From Alopecurus myosuroides (taxonomy: Eukaryota > Streptophyta > Magnoliopsida > Poales > Poaceae), in the NCBI GenBank assembly GCA_028641055.1, contig CM054059.1:111612263-111676262 (forward strand): a DNA stretch of 64,000 nucleotides. The letters are read 5' to 3'. The position numbers were made by a program, and so were the translations under genes. Below the pieces are notes generated by a model. It was not told where the DNA came from and searched no databases. It saw nothing but the letters and a program-made list of their open reading frames with translations. Below, piece by piece: positions 47,300 through 61,000 of this stretch (positions are counted from its first letter, which is position 1; each line of letters opens with the position of its first letter).

Positions 47300-49963
47300 T
47301 TATGTTACCTCAACCTTGATAGACATAGTCCCAATCATAATAATTTCATATTCTTTGGGTGGCTTTGGGATAGGACAATAAAACTCTCCAATCTTGATGG
47401 TCTCAATATTTTTGATGCAATTTAGACCATATTTTCTATCAATCTTCTTGGGAAAATAAACAGTGTGCTATTTATCATTAACATTAAAAGTAACTTTTCC
47501 TTGATTGCAATCAATAACAGCCCTTGCGGTATTAAGAAAATATCTTCCAAGAATAATAGACATATTATCATCTTCAGGCATTTCCAACACAACAAAGTCA
47601 GTTAATATCAAACAATTATTAGCAACTTGAACAGGAACATTCTCACATATACCCACAGGAATAGCAGGAGACTTATCAGCCATTTGCAAAGATATATCAG
47701 TTCGTATCAGATTTTCTAGGAGGAGTCTTTTATAGAGAGTAAAAGGCATGACACTAACTCCAGCTCCTAAATCACACAAAGCAGTTCTAACATAATTATT
47801 TTTAATAGAACAAGGAATAGTTGGTATACCAGGATCTCCAAGCTTCTTAGGAACCTTGCCATTAAAAGAGTAATTAGCAAGCATAGTGGAGATTTCCTCA
47901 TTAGGAATCTTCCTTTTGTTAGAGACAATATATTTCATATACTTTGCATAAGGAGACAATTTAATAGCATCGGTTAAAGGAATTTGCAAGAACAAAGGTT
48001 TCATCCATTCACAAAACTTGTTATAGTGTTCTTCTTCATTAGATTTATGTTTCTTATTAGGAAAATGCATTGGTTTTTGTACCCAAGGTTCTCTCTCATT
48101 ACCATGTTTATTAGCAATGAAATCGTACTTAGTGTACTTTGCAGTTTTAGTTTGCTTTTCAGGTTCAGCTACAGGTTCTTCTTTATCAGAAGCATCATTC
48201 TTTTCATTACCACTTTCAGCTTCAACATCAGAGATAGATATACTATTAGGATCTTTAGCAAGTTTCAGAGGATTCTACAGCAGTTTTTTATTTCTACTTC
48301 TTTTTCTTCTTAGTATGAATAGCATTGTCATTAGTTTACTGAGAATCTTGTTCAACTCTTTTAGAATGTCCCTCAGGATATAAAGGATCGTGTGTAGCAA
48401 TACCACTTCTAGTTCTTATTTCATAAGTATGTTTTTCTTTAGAAGCATTAACTAGCAAATCTTTTTTCACTTTAGCAAGTTGATCAATTTGAGTTTGAAC
48501 CATTTGAAAATGTTTAACAAGCATCTTAACATCATTAGAGGTTCTTTCTGTAACACCATGCAAATTATCAATAGCTCTAGAGTTTTCCATTATGAGATTT
48601 TGCACTCTCATATTAAAATTATCTTGCTTGATAACATAATTATCAAATTCATCTAAACATTGATCAGGAGGTTTATTATAGGGAATATCTCTACTATCAA
48701 AATATTGGAGAGAGTGTACCTCAATGGTGGATGAGTGAGGGATTGGCTTACATAATTCTTCTATAGGTGGAAGATTCTTCACATCTTCAGATTTAATACC
48801 CATCTCTTTAAAAGATTTCTTGGCTTCTCTCATCACTTCGTCATTTAATTCAATCATTCCCCTATTCTTGGGTGTTGGTGCTAGAGTAGGAATCGGCTCA
48901 GGCTCAACCATAGTCCAATCATCATGATTTTGGCTTATTTTAGCCATTAATTCCTCAGCTTCTTCTGGAGTTCTTTGCCTGAAAACACAGCCAACACAAC
49001 TATCCAGGTATGTCCTAGATTCAACAGTTAGTCCATTATAGAATATATCAAGAAGTTTATTATTTTCTAGCTTATGTGCCCAGGTGTAGCTCTAACTAAA
49101 TAACAGAACCTTTCCCAAGATACAGGCAATTTCTCTCCTTCCAATTGCTTGAAATTAAATATATTTTCTAAGGCGGCATGTTGAGCACTAGCAGGAAAAT
49201 ATTTCTGAAAGAAAGAATTAACCAAACCAATAGGACTATCAGTAGATTCCGGAGAAAAATTATTAAACCAAGTTTTAGCTCCATCATTTAATGAGAAAGG
49301 GAATATTTTAGCAACAAACTAGCTATGTTTCTTAAGATCACTAGAGAATAAACTACTCAAAGAGGAGAGCTCATTCATATGTTTCAGAGCATTTTCATTT
49401 TCAGTACCATAAAAAGGTTCTTTCTCAACAATACGTATATAAGATAAATCAAGAGAGAAATCATAATCCTTATCCCTAATATTAATAGGAGAGGTGGCAA
49501 ACTTAGCATCAGGAGATAATTTATATTTAATAGCACGACTTTCAATAGGACTCATAACAGCATCTTTATCCTTCATAGCGTGTATTTCATCAATAAGATC
49601 ATCATTAAGTTCAATATATGAATCATCAAAATCATCACTAGGATTCCCTATAAGCTCAGGTGAAACAGCAGGAGTAACAGGATTTTTATCACGAGTTTTA
49701 GTGTTTGCCATATTTTTAGCTTTAGCAATAGTAGCATCTAAGAAAGGACCGAGAGAACCACTCTCATCAAGCACAGTAGAAGCATCATCGAAAGTATCAG
49801 AAGTATTTTCAGATTCAGCAGAAATAGCATGTGTAGCTTGTGGTGGTGTAAGGAGCTTACTCATAACAGACTGTGAATCAAGAGCAACAGAGTTGTTCTG
49901 AGTTGTACCTCTTCTTGTAGTGGATGGCAATACAGGAAACTTTCCATCGCGAGTCTTACCCAT
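47300..49963 (-). pseudogene. gag-pro: M4 gag-protease polyprotein, degraded
   Basis: The minus-strand ATG at 49963 opens MGKTRDGKFPVLPS. The N-terminal acidic region (DDSYIELNDDLIDEIHAMKD) runs to a stop at 49319. Capsid-like sequence follows (AKTWFNNFSPEST, SAQHAALENIFNFKQLEGEK). A frame change leads to 48947-48336 (EAEELMAKISQNHDD region, LVKHFQMVQTQIDQLAK). A return to the first frame gives the Athila-type protease, with LCDLGAGVSVMPFTLYKRLL near 47765 and NMSIILGRYFLNTARAVIDC near 47540. An in-frame TAG at 47468 precedes the natural end (GTMSIKVEVT, stop at 47300). The catalytic motif is D-L-G-A, where D-T/S-G-A would be canonical. Non-autonomous gag-protease elements of this layout appear common in Triticeae. 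Confidence 0.78.
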
Positions 49964-50022
49964 GATGAATGATTGGAAGTAGATAATAGTACTCTCCAGT
50001 GAGCTCGTAAATAAATCTATGC

Positions 50023-50040
50023 TCCCTGTCAACATCGCCA
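50023..50040 (-). promoter_or_regulatory. M4 primer binding site, degraded tRNA-Asp type
   Basis: The minus strand reads TGGCGATGTTGACAGGG, alignable with the M1 PBS (TGGCGCTGTTGTCGGGG) with a few changes. Confidence 0.65.
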
Positions 50041-50048
50041 GAAAATAG

Positions 50049-53000
50049 TGTAACAGCCCAATTTTTGGAAGACAGGAAAAACTTGTTTTCAATAACCCAA
50101 AAATCAGGGCAAACAAAAACTTTTTGATATGTTTGCTCGTTGTTTGTGTTTGTGTTTGTGTTTGTTAACACCTAACATTAAAACCAATGTTCTTGACTTT
50201 CTTAAAACACAACCCTTGTGATCAAGTCATGACAAAAAGCTTATCACCTTCTTTTGGCAAAAACCTTTTTAAAAATGTTTTGAACTTTGAAGAAACCCAA
50301 AGGCCAAGTTTTGAGAAAACAAAAGGTATTACCCAAAACCAAATGAAAAGTATCTCGAAGGTAATCATCTCCTACCTGATTTCAACCAAGATATTTTGCA
50401 AGTATTCCAGAAACCTCATCTCACTTTCTCTTTTGCCAAAACCATAAGTGGGGATTGAATTACCCCTGTGTTTTACCTCAGCTATATTCTTTTGGATATA
50501 TAAAGCTTTTAGTTGAACTTGTTTACAAAATCCTCTTGTCATGATATGGCTTGATCACTACCTATAATTAACACCTGAGAAAAACACCTAGAAATTAAAT
50601 TGCAGAACAAAGTTGCTTGAGTGATCTTGTGTGTCTTGTTATTTTCCCCTGCTTTATGTGTGATCCTTCCCTTTGTGTGATTGAAGTGTTTATTTATGTT
50701 TGTTGATGAATGTATTTTGTTTAAGTTAATAAAAACCTAGTAATAACAAGATCAAGCATCATTATCATATTCCATCAGATGTCCACCTCATCTTCTCTTT
50801 TCTTAAAAACTTCCAATTTTGGAGACATGCCTTTATGTCAAACGTTGTTCTATTCGTCAATGTACCTTCATGGATATCATGTTTAATATCTATACCATCC
50901 ATCCAAGTTGTTATTCTGGATATTGAAACCCTTTGGTATCATCTTTCAAAGTCCCTTGAAGGCACCCCCAAAATAATGATCATATCTCTTTTATTAGAAA
51001 GCACTTTATCCATGTTACTCCAAATCACTCCTTATTGTTTTTCAAGCCACATGAACCTACCCTTGTCATCTCCATGACCTATACATCATATCCATGTGGT
51101 CCATTTGTTTTCCAATGGCCATTTAATTATTCTTCTCTCATGGTTTTTAGCCTATTAAATAAACTCATGTTTTCACCCTTGTTCCACTTGGTGGCTCAAT
51201 TTTTTAAAAAAGAGTTGATTATTAAAAATTACTTTTGAGACCTATATTATATATTCTCTCATCCCAACTCAAAAATATTTATTTTAGAAACATTTTACTA
51301 TTTATAATTTTCCATTTTCCAAAAGGCCAGAAATGGACTTTAAAATATTTTGTGAAGAAAAGCATTTCCTAAAATTTTGAAAAATTACCCAACATGACTA
51401 TGGTCATGTGGGACTTATTTGTACAAAAACATTTACAAGTTGTCTTGAAAATTTGGGTGAAAACATTTAAAAACAGATTCAACACATTTTGAATTTCCAA
51501 AATTTTGTGAAAGAAATATTTTCAGAAACTCTTGAGGCCACCATCCCTAGACTCCATTTTTGATCCTCTATCCATTGGAAACAATTTTTCACATATTTTC
51601 TATTCAAATTATTGGTGAAAACAATAAAAAACCTCCACTGGTTATTCTGGACATGGTTAAGTTCATGCATGTCCTGGCCAATAATTGGACTCTATCGACC
51701 TCTCTCTTGTTCTGAGAGATGGAAATCATCCTCCCCAGCCTCCTAGACATGGTCTAGCTGATCCACCATCTCTCTCTCTCTCTCAGCCTCTGGCTAGTGG
51801 ACAAGGATGGTGATCACCCCCTCCTTTTCACTCCACCCCTCTGTCCACCTCTGCCGAAACCCTTGCGCCACAAGGCTATACTGACACCTCGTGACCCTCT
51901 GGTGAAGCAACTCCCTCTCTACTTGTCTTCTTCTCCCTGCCCATGAGCTGGCCATGGCGTCCAGGTCGAGCTCGACACGTCGCTCACGTTCCAACACCTG
52001 GGAAGCATGCTGATCTTAGCGGACTTGGCTACTAGCTCCACGAGCCTCCCAGCAACGCGCCCGTGATCTCCATTTGTTCCCTCTCTGTCTCTTTCCCCCT
52101 ATACTCGTTGTCGAACACCTGCAACTCTGCACAAGTCCACCCATCTCCTGCCCTCCTCGTTCCCTCTTGAGCTCCCTACACTCTTGCTGGAGGATCACCT
52201 GGTCATGCTCCACTCACTAGACAACAATATATCTTTCCTTGATGACTGCACGCGTGCCGCCATGGTCGCCGTGTGCCATGTCCGACGAGCTCCGATGAGA
52301 GCCTTCTCCGGGCCATAATATTCGAATAGAACTTGTCTACCCACCTCCTATCCCTCCTAATTAAGCCTCAGCATCAAAACCCCCTTCGATTCCATCATGT
52401 TTGGCCGAATCTGTCCCGACCTTGCCGTGGAACTCGAAACCGTCAAGCCGCCACCACAGGTTGTCCCCTCCCCTCTCGTTTCTTTCCTCGGCTTCCTTTT
52501 GGTCCCCTGAACCTCATTCCGTTCTCCATTTTGTGTTTAATCCTTCGCAGGTCCCAGTTCATCTATGGACGAGATGGTCGGCCGCAGCTCCCCGTCAGAT
52601 TCCTTGCCCTGGCTGTTCCCGCCAAGCGCCAGCGGGGGAAATAGATACGCCTCGTTTCCCCGAGTCTCCTGGTGCATTTTTTGCCTAACGGCTGGCCTCC
52701 AATCTCCCGGCGGCGAGCTTAGCTCCTTAGCGGTGGCCGGAGAGGACGCCGCCGTGCCTTTTGGTCTCCGCCGGCGCGGATCATCGGCAACGCTTTCTCG
52801 CCGTCGGATCCCAATCCGACGCACGAGTAACCCTTCGCGCGTACGAGGCCACTAACGGATGGGCCCCGCCAAGGCCCAGCATGAGCACTTTGACTTGTCA
52901 CCGCGCGGGAAAACCTCGCGGGCCGGCCCAACTCTTCGAATCCGGCCTCTGTGCCGTCTCCTAATGTAGATCTGGCCCGATAGCATTTTTCTACAGGTTG

Positions 53001-56000
53001 TTGTATTCTTTTCCCCGCAGGACTACTTCTGGTTGTTTGCTTTAATTCAAAATAAAAATGATAATCTGTGAATCTTGCCAAACTAAAAATCATAGTTCTA
53101 GATCTACAAATTCTTAACCATCTCCAACTTGTAGATCTAGGTTTTGTGCTATATTTTAGGAGAATTAAAATAAATGCCACAACTACTCATTAACACCATT
53201 TATTAATAACTTGAGTTTTATGTATCAAAAACATGCAAACTAAACTATTCTGAGTATCCCTTGTAGGTACCTATCTGTGGCAGTTGGCCTTTTGTTGACT
53301 TGAGTGTTTGAATGAAAATTACATGCATGTTAGTTTTAGGCCACAGAGCACTTCTGTGATTTATTAAATTTTATTGGTGATACTTTTTTATGTGAATCCA
53401 ATCGTGTTGGTTTTCTAGTGACTAGGAGCACCCAATACTAGATTTTCATGATTTTAGGAGTTACACAATAGTCTTGGTGAATTATATAGTAATTAGTCCT
53501 TTTCTGTCTATTATTGTTATGACTTTTAAATTGTTGTGTTATATTGTTTCTGTTATAAAATTGATTCCTAGCAAGTGTAGGGTATTAATTCAATTTTGAG
53601 TTGTGCGTTGAGTGTGTCACTAGCATGTTAGGATTTGTGTGTGAAAACCATGGTTGTTAGAATTTTTAATCTCATAGGGTTGTTTTCCTAGTGAAAATGG
53701 GTTAATAGGTGGTATTTCCATTTTTACTACGATAACTTGGGTGAATGCCTTAGTATTTCTTACCATAGCATATCTACTGTTATTCTATCATATTATACTT
53801 GCTTGCATGCTTGAGTGAGCTCTAGATCAATTTGTCATGTTATGTTAGTTTTAGATGTTTTTGTGCCATAGTAGTTATTTGTATGCTTAGTTTTTGCTAA
53901 ATTGTTTAGGTTGTTATTTTGATATTACTAGCATGTCTAAGTGTTGTTTTCCCTGTTATATATATGATATCTTATATATCTATCATTTTAGAATAAATCA
54001 TGTTTGATGATCTGTTATTGTTATGCATGTCTAAATAGCCCTTTTTGCATCTCTAGTTTTAGTGGGTATTTTGCTCCCTGGTTATTTTCATGTATTGGGT
54101 GATTGCCATGACATGTTTGGTATTGCTTTGTCTCTGTTATTAGGTTTCTTAGGTACTGGTTATATTATTTCTCCATGTTTAGAAAAGCATGTGTTACTAT
54201 GGGCTTGTAGTATTTCTTGTTATTATTTTCCTGCGCATGTGTAGTTGTTTCTAGATTGTTTTCTTGATATTTTTTTCATCCTCATGAATGACCAGAGGGT
54301 CATTTAACCTTATTTGGGCATGTTATGAGAGTGGAACACCCACTGGACCCATGCCAATTTCGTTGAGGATCCATAGCATCTAATCTAGTGTTATTCATGT
54401 GTGTTGTCTGTGCATGTCTTGCTTGTTGGTGAGCACCCTAGTAATATTGTTTGTGAGTCTACTTGTTTGATGAAATGCTTGATGTATGTTTACTTTTTTC
54501 AAGTGCTTTCCCTTGTTTGGTTCTGATTGGGTGTTTTCCTTTTTATTTTACGACGTTAGATAACGAAGACGGTATTATTTCCTGGAGAGGTTTTTATTGC
54601 AACTCTTGCTTATTTCAAGAGCAAGACCAAGACCAATGCCAAGGAAATCCACTCTAAATGCTTGCTCATGGATTACTTATCATTGCATATCATGCATTTT
54701 TTACTTATGAAGTTTTACAAAAGTTTGATTCAAAAACAATTTTCGTAAGTGGACTATACCACTACTTTTATTATGTATCTCATGCTATATCCACTATATA
54801 ATCTTGGTGTTACCAAGCCCTTTAGATATTTTAATATCATCACTTCATTAACATAAGTCCCCTAGTGGAAACTTTAACTTGATGGTTTTGGAAAGCAAAA
54901 GCTTTGTAAAGCAAAAACTTTGGATAGGCGGGACCTTGTCCGAGGGAGGTATGTGAAGGAGGAAATATTTTCGACTTGTTTTTCCAAAAATGACACATAA
55001 CCTAGTCTTCGCCGGACAACCAAGCCGTGCTGCCGCATTACCCCAATATGGGAATGGGGTATAACTAAAAGCTTGTCGGTGTTAGTCTGTGTCTACCTCA
55101 ATGTGCTATAGGGGTTAGAGTCCCCTTAGCCGAATTGTCGCCAGAAGGGAAATCATGGGACATTCAGAGTGTGGGGATTAAGTTCGCCACCGGTTGCAAC
55201 AGTTGGGTCTCCTTCCATGGCGGTGTGTTGTCAGGGGAAACTAGATCGATACGGCTGACTCATTCAGTGCCAGGGAGAACAAACCCAGTTGAAGAGGTAT
55301 TCATTTACTAGCACTTGCATAGTGGATAGTTAGGACCAGTTATCTGATGTTTCCATACTGTCTTGGACAGTCCGTGTTTGTTCATGGCGGATGTGCTGGA
55401 TCTTGTGGATTGTGTACACCTCTGCAGAGTAAAACTATTTAGAATAGCCGCGTCCTCGGATATGGACAGTTGGATGGCCATGTAGCTAGCATTGTGTCAA
55501 TGTTTTCGAAAAGCTTGAAAAGTGTTTTGGAAATTGTAACTGGGAGGTACGTGGAAAGGGAAGGATTGTACCTTTGAGGTACCGGATTTATGAGGATCTT
55601 GAAAATGTGATCTTCCAAGAAGTATTGCAAAGAAAAACTTTCTTTTATTTAGAATGCTTTATCAAAACCTTGTGGATATGCAATATCTACAAGAGAAATT
55701 AAATATCTTTTGAAGTATGTTCTTCAACAAAGAAAAATAAAACTTGTCCAACTATGATGGGTATTAAATTCATCATGGCTAGTTGAACCCTAATTACAGC
55801 CTTCCTACCACCAATATATATGCATACCTATATGTTTAGCTTTTATTTGGGGTGTCTTCCGAGTACAATCCAATGTACTCACAATGGTTTTGTCCCTGGC
55901 TAATGTCTTAGCCAGACTTTGAGCAGAAACCCGGAGAACCTAAAGAAGATGGTGTCGCTGACGGATGTGCGAACTAGGAACGTCTCCGAGTCAGTAGCCT

Positions 56001-56254
56001 GTAGGTAGTCAAGACATGACTTGGGTTTACCACAAGTGTGGTTTTGAAGACTTCCGCTGTTTAGAGTGTTTTCCTGCCTTGCGTGGCAGTTGTTTTGAAC
56101 TGGGCCATGTGACCAGTTGTGTAAGTCGTGTATTCGTGTAGTGGATGTTGTATCTGTAATGCCAACTCGAGTATGTTGTTCACGACTAACTGATCATGGG
56201 ATCGTGAATGTATGCATACTGGAGGTATTAAACCGCTGGTCCGGGGACCCCACA
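50049..56254 (+). repeat. P1 5' LTR
   Basis: 6206 bp. It contains TTTGTG short repeats near 50140, a CT microsatellite at about 51770, a CpG-rich block at about 51900-52980 with splice-like signals (CCACCACAG|GTTG at 52460, CCTTCGCAG|GTCC at 52552), and long AT-rich flanks. Confidence 0.88.
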
Positions 56255-56258
56255 GAGT

Positions 56259-56271
56259 TGGTATCAGAGCC
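56259..56271 (+). promoter_or_regulatory. P1 primer binding site, initiator tRNA-Met type
   Basis: TGGTATCAGAGCC follows the LTR after a 4-base spacer (GAGT). Confidence 0.85.
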
Positions 56272-58036
56272 GTCTTGGATTTAGGTGACCTTAGTTAGCA
56301 CGGACGTCAGATAGGAAACAAATTTTTTTTGGTAAAAACTATATTATTACATAAATTGCTTTTCTCTAAGAAACCCTAAGCATAGCTTCCACTTTTTCTA
56401 AAAACTTATTGCCTATTTTTTCAAATAGTAAATTGGAAAACAGAAAACTACTTTTTCTCTTTGTTCTCATGACTCAAAATATTTGGTACAAATAAATAAA
56501 CATGAGTTTATAAAACTTTGGTTCTCATTTAAAAGTCTACCAAAAAAATTTCTTCTGTTATCTTTCTATTAAAAATTGCATACTTGACGAAGTCCCAAGA
56601 AGACCTTAGTAGTTAGCAACTCGAAGAAAAAGAAGCTTCCTTCCGAAGACCTCAACATCAAGATGAGACAAAGAAATCCTCTAGATACAAAGACTCTGCC
56701 ATGTATCAAGATCTACAACGATGTTAACAACATGAAGACCTCAACAACCCTTGGTCGACCCAGACCCATAGGATTCGATAGGTTCTGCTTAGTTGTTTTG
56801 CTTGAGCTACCCGTTCTTCAGCGGTATTAGACGTTTGCTGGTACTAAAGGTATCTTGTTTGTTCTTTATTTGTGTGTTGTTTGCGTGGTCTTTCCTTGCC
56901 TAATGTTTTTAATTGATTCCTTGTTGTGTGTTCTTTTGAATTGTTTGCATGGGTGTCTCACAAGCACGCTTTTTTGGCAAAAAAGTCATCACACTTTTAC
57001 CTCTTGCTTTATTTATGTCTGTTTCCAAAAACTCCTTTTTGCCCTATTGGCCATAGTGTGCACTTTTGATGTTTCTTCAAAAGTCTGACATAGCAAAAAA
57101 AAACCTTTAAAAAGTTTACCCCCCCATCCCCTCATGAGAAGTGCAAAGTGTGGAACACTCTCTACTTCAACCCGAGAGCCCAAGATTTCTGTAACCTTCC
57201 TCAAGACGGATGGCAGACTTCACACACCATTTTGTTCAACTACATCAAGAACCATCAAGAAGGGAGACGAATTCAGATTCAAGCTAGAGATGAAGCGAGA
57301 TGTGTCTCGCAACTCTAACAGAAAATTTTACCATTCTAACACTACTAACTTAACTATATAATTTTAGACTAACATCTAACCTAAGTTTAAGGGTACTAGC
57401 TAGTTTTCCCGAGGGAAAGCTAACTGGATGACTCTAAAACCACCTACGAAGACGCGTGCGAAGCTCCATGAAGATCAAGACCCAATGAAGTCTTCAACGA
57501 CCTGCCTTCGCCACCAAACCAAGAAGAAGATGAAGATCATCCACCGAAAACCTACCAAGAATACTCAAAGGGGGGAAGCATCTGCAAATCAACGCTGTCG
57601 ACCACTGAAGAAGCTAAGAAGTTTATAGGAGTTCCTAACAGCTCTCATAGCAGTAATCGGAGAGAGTAAAGTCTACGGACCTAACGCCCTGTGAGGCCAG
57701 ATTGTTGTCGTGAGTAACTATCTGTGACACCCTAAAGAAGACCAGATCAAGATGAAGACATAAGGTCTACAAAGCATCATGGTCATGACCCCTCATTAGC
57801 TTGTATCTCCCTATCAACATCAACAACAAGGACCTGAAGTGTCAAGTGAAGATATCCTTCTCCTCGACAAGCAACATTCTGACAACACTAACACCTCGAG
57901 TTCTCAGAAGACCACCTCGTCAAAGGATCATCTTTTACAAAAAGTGAAGAAGCCTGAGACTCTTGTTTGTAGTTACACTCTTAAGTACCCACTTACGAAT
58001 CTCGGGGAAGAGATTCATTTTAAGGGGGGGAAGAGC
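56272..58036 (+). other. P1 internal domain, non-coding, with polypurine tract
   Basis: No frame exceeds about 120 codons, and no gag, RT or integrase motif is recognisable. The 3' part (57100-57960) is rich in GAAGA/AAGACC-type purine tracts. The end reads CTCGGGGAAGAGATTC then TTTTAAGGGGGGG (about 58018-58030), matching the polypurine context of P3. Confidence 0.75.
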
Positions 58037-61000
58037 TGTAACAGCCCAAATTTTGGAAGACAGGAAAAACTTGTTTTCAATAACCCAAAAATCAGGGCCA
58101 ACCAAAACTTTTTGATATGTTTGACTTATGCTTGTGTTTTCATTTCTATTTTCTTGTTGTTTGTGTTTCTGTTTGTGTTTGTGTTTGTTAACACATAACA
58201 TTAAAACCAATGTTCTTGACTTTCTTAAAACACAACCCTTGTGATCAAGTCATGAAAATAAAGCTTATCACCTTCATTTATCACCTTCTTTTGGCAAAAA
58301 AAAATTTAAAAATGTTTTGATCTTTGAAGAAACCCAAAGGCCAAGTTTTGAGAAAATAAAAGGTATTTTCCAAAACCATATGAAAAGTATCTTGAAGGTA
58401 ATCATCTCCTACCTGATTTCAACGAAGATATGTTGCAAGTATTCCAAAAACCTCATCTCACTTTCTCTTTTGCCAAAACCATAAGTAGGGATTATATTAC
58501 CCGTGTGTTTTACCCCAGTTATATTCTTTTGGATATATCAAGCTTTGAGTTGAACTTGTTTACAAAATCCTCTTGCCATGATGTGGCTTGATCACTACCT
58601 ATAATTAACACTTGAGAAAACACCTGGAAATTAAATTGAAGAACTCAGTTGTTTGAGTGATCTTGTGTGTCTTGTTATTTTCCCCTGCTTTATGTGTGAT
58701 CCTTCCCTTTGTGTGCTTGAAGTGTTTATTTCCGTTTGTTGATGAATGTGTGTTGTTTAAGTTAATAAAAACCTAGTAATAACAAGATATGCATCATTAT
58801 CATATTCCATCAGATGTCCACCTCATCTTCTGTTTTCTTAAAAACTTCCAATTTTGGAGACATTCCTTTATGTCAAATGTTGTTCTATTCATCATTGTAC
58901 CTTCATGGATATCATGTTTAATATCTATACCATCCATCCAAGTTGTTATTCTGGATATTGAAACCTTCTGGTATCATCTTTCAAAGTCCTTTGAAGGCAC
59001 CCCCAAAATAATGATCATATCTCTTTTATCATGAAGCACTTTGTCCATGTTAATCCAAATCACTCCTTATTACTTTTCAAGCCACGTGAACGTACCATTG
59101 TCATCTCCGTGACCTATAAATCATATCCATGTGGTCCATTTATTTTTCAATGGCAATTTAATTATTCCTCTCTCATGGTTTTTTAGCCTATTAAATATAC
59201 TCCTGTTTTCACCCTTGTTCAACTTGGTGCCTCAAATATTTTCAAAAGAGTTGATTATTAAAAATCAATTTTGAGACCTATATTATATACTCTCTCATCC
59301 CAACTCAAAAATATTTATTTAATTTTTTTTTTACTATTTATTATTTTCCATTTTTCAAAAGGACATAAATGGACTTTAAAATATTTTGTGAAGAAAATTA
59401 TTTCCTAAAATCTTGGAAAATTGCCCAAAATGCCTATGGTCATGTGGGACTTATTTGTACAAAAATATTTGCAAGTTGTGTTGAAAATTTTGGAGAAAAC
59501 ATTTAAAAACAGATTCAGCACATTTTGAATTTCTAAAATTTTGTGAAAGAAATATTTTCAGAAACTCTTGAGGCCACCATCCCTAGACTCCATTTTTGAT
59601 CCTCTATCCATTGGACACAATCTTTCACATATGTTCTATTCAAATTATTGGTGAAAACAATCAAAAACCTCCGCTGGTTATTCTGGACATGGTTAAGTTC
59701 ATGCATGTCCTGGCCAATAATTGGACTCTATCGACCTCTCTCCTGTTCTGAGAGATGGAAAACATCCTCCCCAACCTTCTAGATATGGTCTAGCTGATCC
59801 ACCATCTGTCTCTCTCAGCCACTAGCTACTGGACAAGGATGGTGATCACCCCCCTCCTTCTCACTCCACCCCTTTGTCCACCTCTGCTGAAACCCTTGCG
59901 CCACAAGGCTATACTCACACCCCGTGACCCTCTGTTCAAGCAACTCCCTCTCTACTTGTCTTATACTCCCTGCCCATGAGCTGGCTATGGCGTCCAGGTC
60001 GAGCTCGACATGTCGCTCGCGTTCCAATACCTGGGAAGCATGCTGATCTTAGCGGCCTTGTCTACTAGCTCCACGAGCCTCCCAGCAACGCGCCCGTGAT
60101 CTCCATTTGTTCCCTCTCGGGCTCCTTCCCCCTATACTTGCTGTCGAACACCTGCGACTCCGCACAAGTCCACCCATATGCTGCCCTCCTCGTTCCCTCT
60201 TGAGCTCCCTACACTCTTGCTGGAGGATCACCTGGTCATGCTCCACTCACCAGACAACAATATATCCTTCCTTGATGACCGCACGCGTGCCGCCATAGTC
60301 GCCGTGTGCCATGTCCGCCGAGCTCCGATGAGAGCCTTCTCCCGACCATAATATTCGAATAGAACTTGTCTACTCACCTCCTATCCCTCCTAATTAAGCC
60401 TCAGCATCAAAACCCCCTTCGATTCCATCATGTTTGGCCGAATCTGTCCCGACCTTGCCGTGGAGCTCAAAACCGTCGAGCCGCCACCACAGGTTGTCCC
60501 CTCCCCTCTCGTTTCTTTCCTCGGCTTCCTTTTGGTCCCCTGAACCTCATTCCGTTCTCCATTTTGTGTTTAATCCTTCGCAGGTCCCAGTTCATCTATG
60601 GACGAGATGGTCGGCCACAGCTCCCCATCAGATTCCTTGCCCTGGCTATTCCCGCCAAGCGCCAGCGGGGGAAATAGATACGCCTCGTCTCCCCGAGTCT
60701 CCTGGTGCATTTTTTGCCTAACGGCTGGCCTCCAATATCCCGGCGGCGTGCTAGAAATTCCTTAGCGGCGGCCGGAGAGGACGCCGCCGTGCCTTTTGGT
60801 CTCCGCCGGCGCGGGTCATCGGCAACGCTTCCTCGCCGTCGGATCCCAATCGGACGCATGCGTAACCCTTCGCGCGTACGAGGTCACTAACGGATGGGCC
60901 CTGCCTAGGCCCAGCATCAGCGCTTTGACTTGTCACCGCGCGGGAAAACCTCGCAGGCCGGCCCAACTCTTCGAACCCGGCCTCTGTGCCGTCTCCTAAT

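Noticed and set aside
52333..52644. Frames in the P1 LTR repeated at 60366-60677, including overlapping ones at 52401 and 60434
   Set aside because: These are LTR duplicates in a CpG-rich block. Several overlapping frames are open at once, and no domain is recognisable. They are possibly leader exons but not a supported protein.
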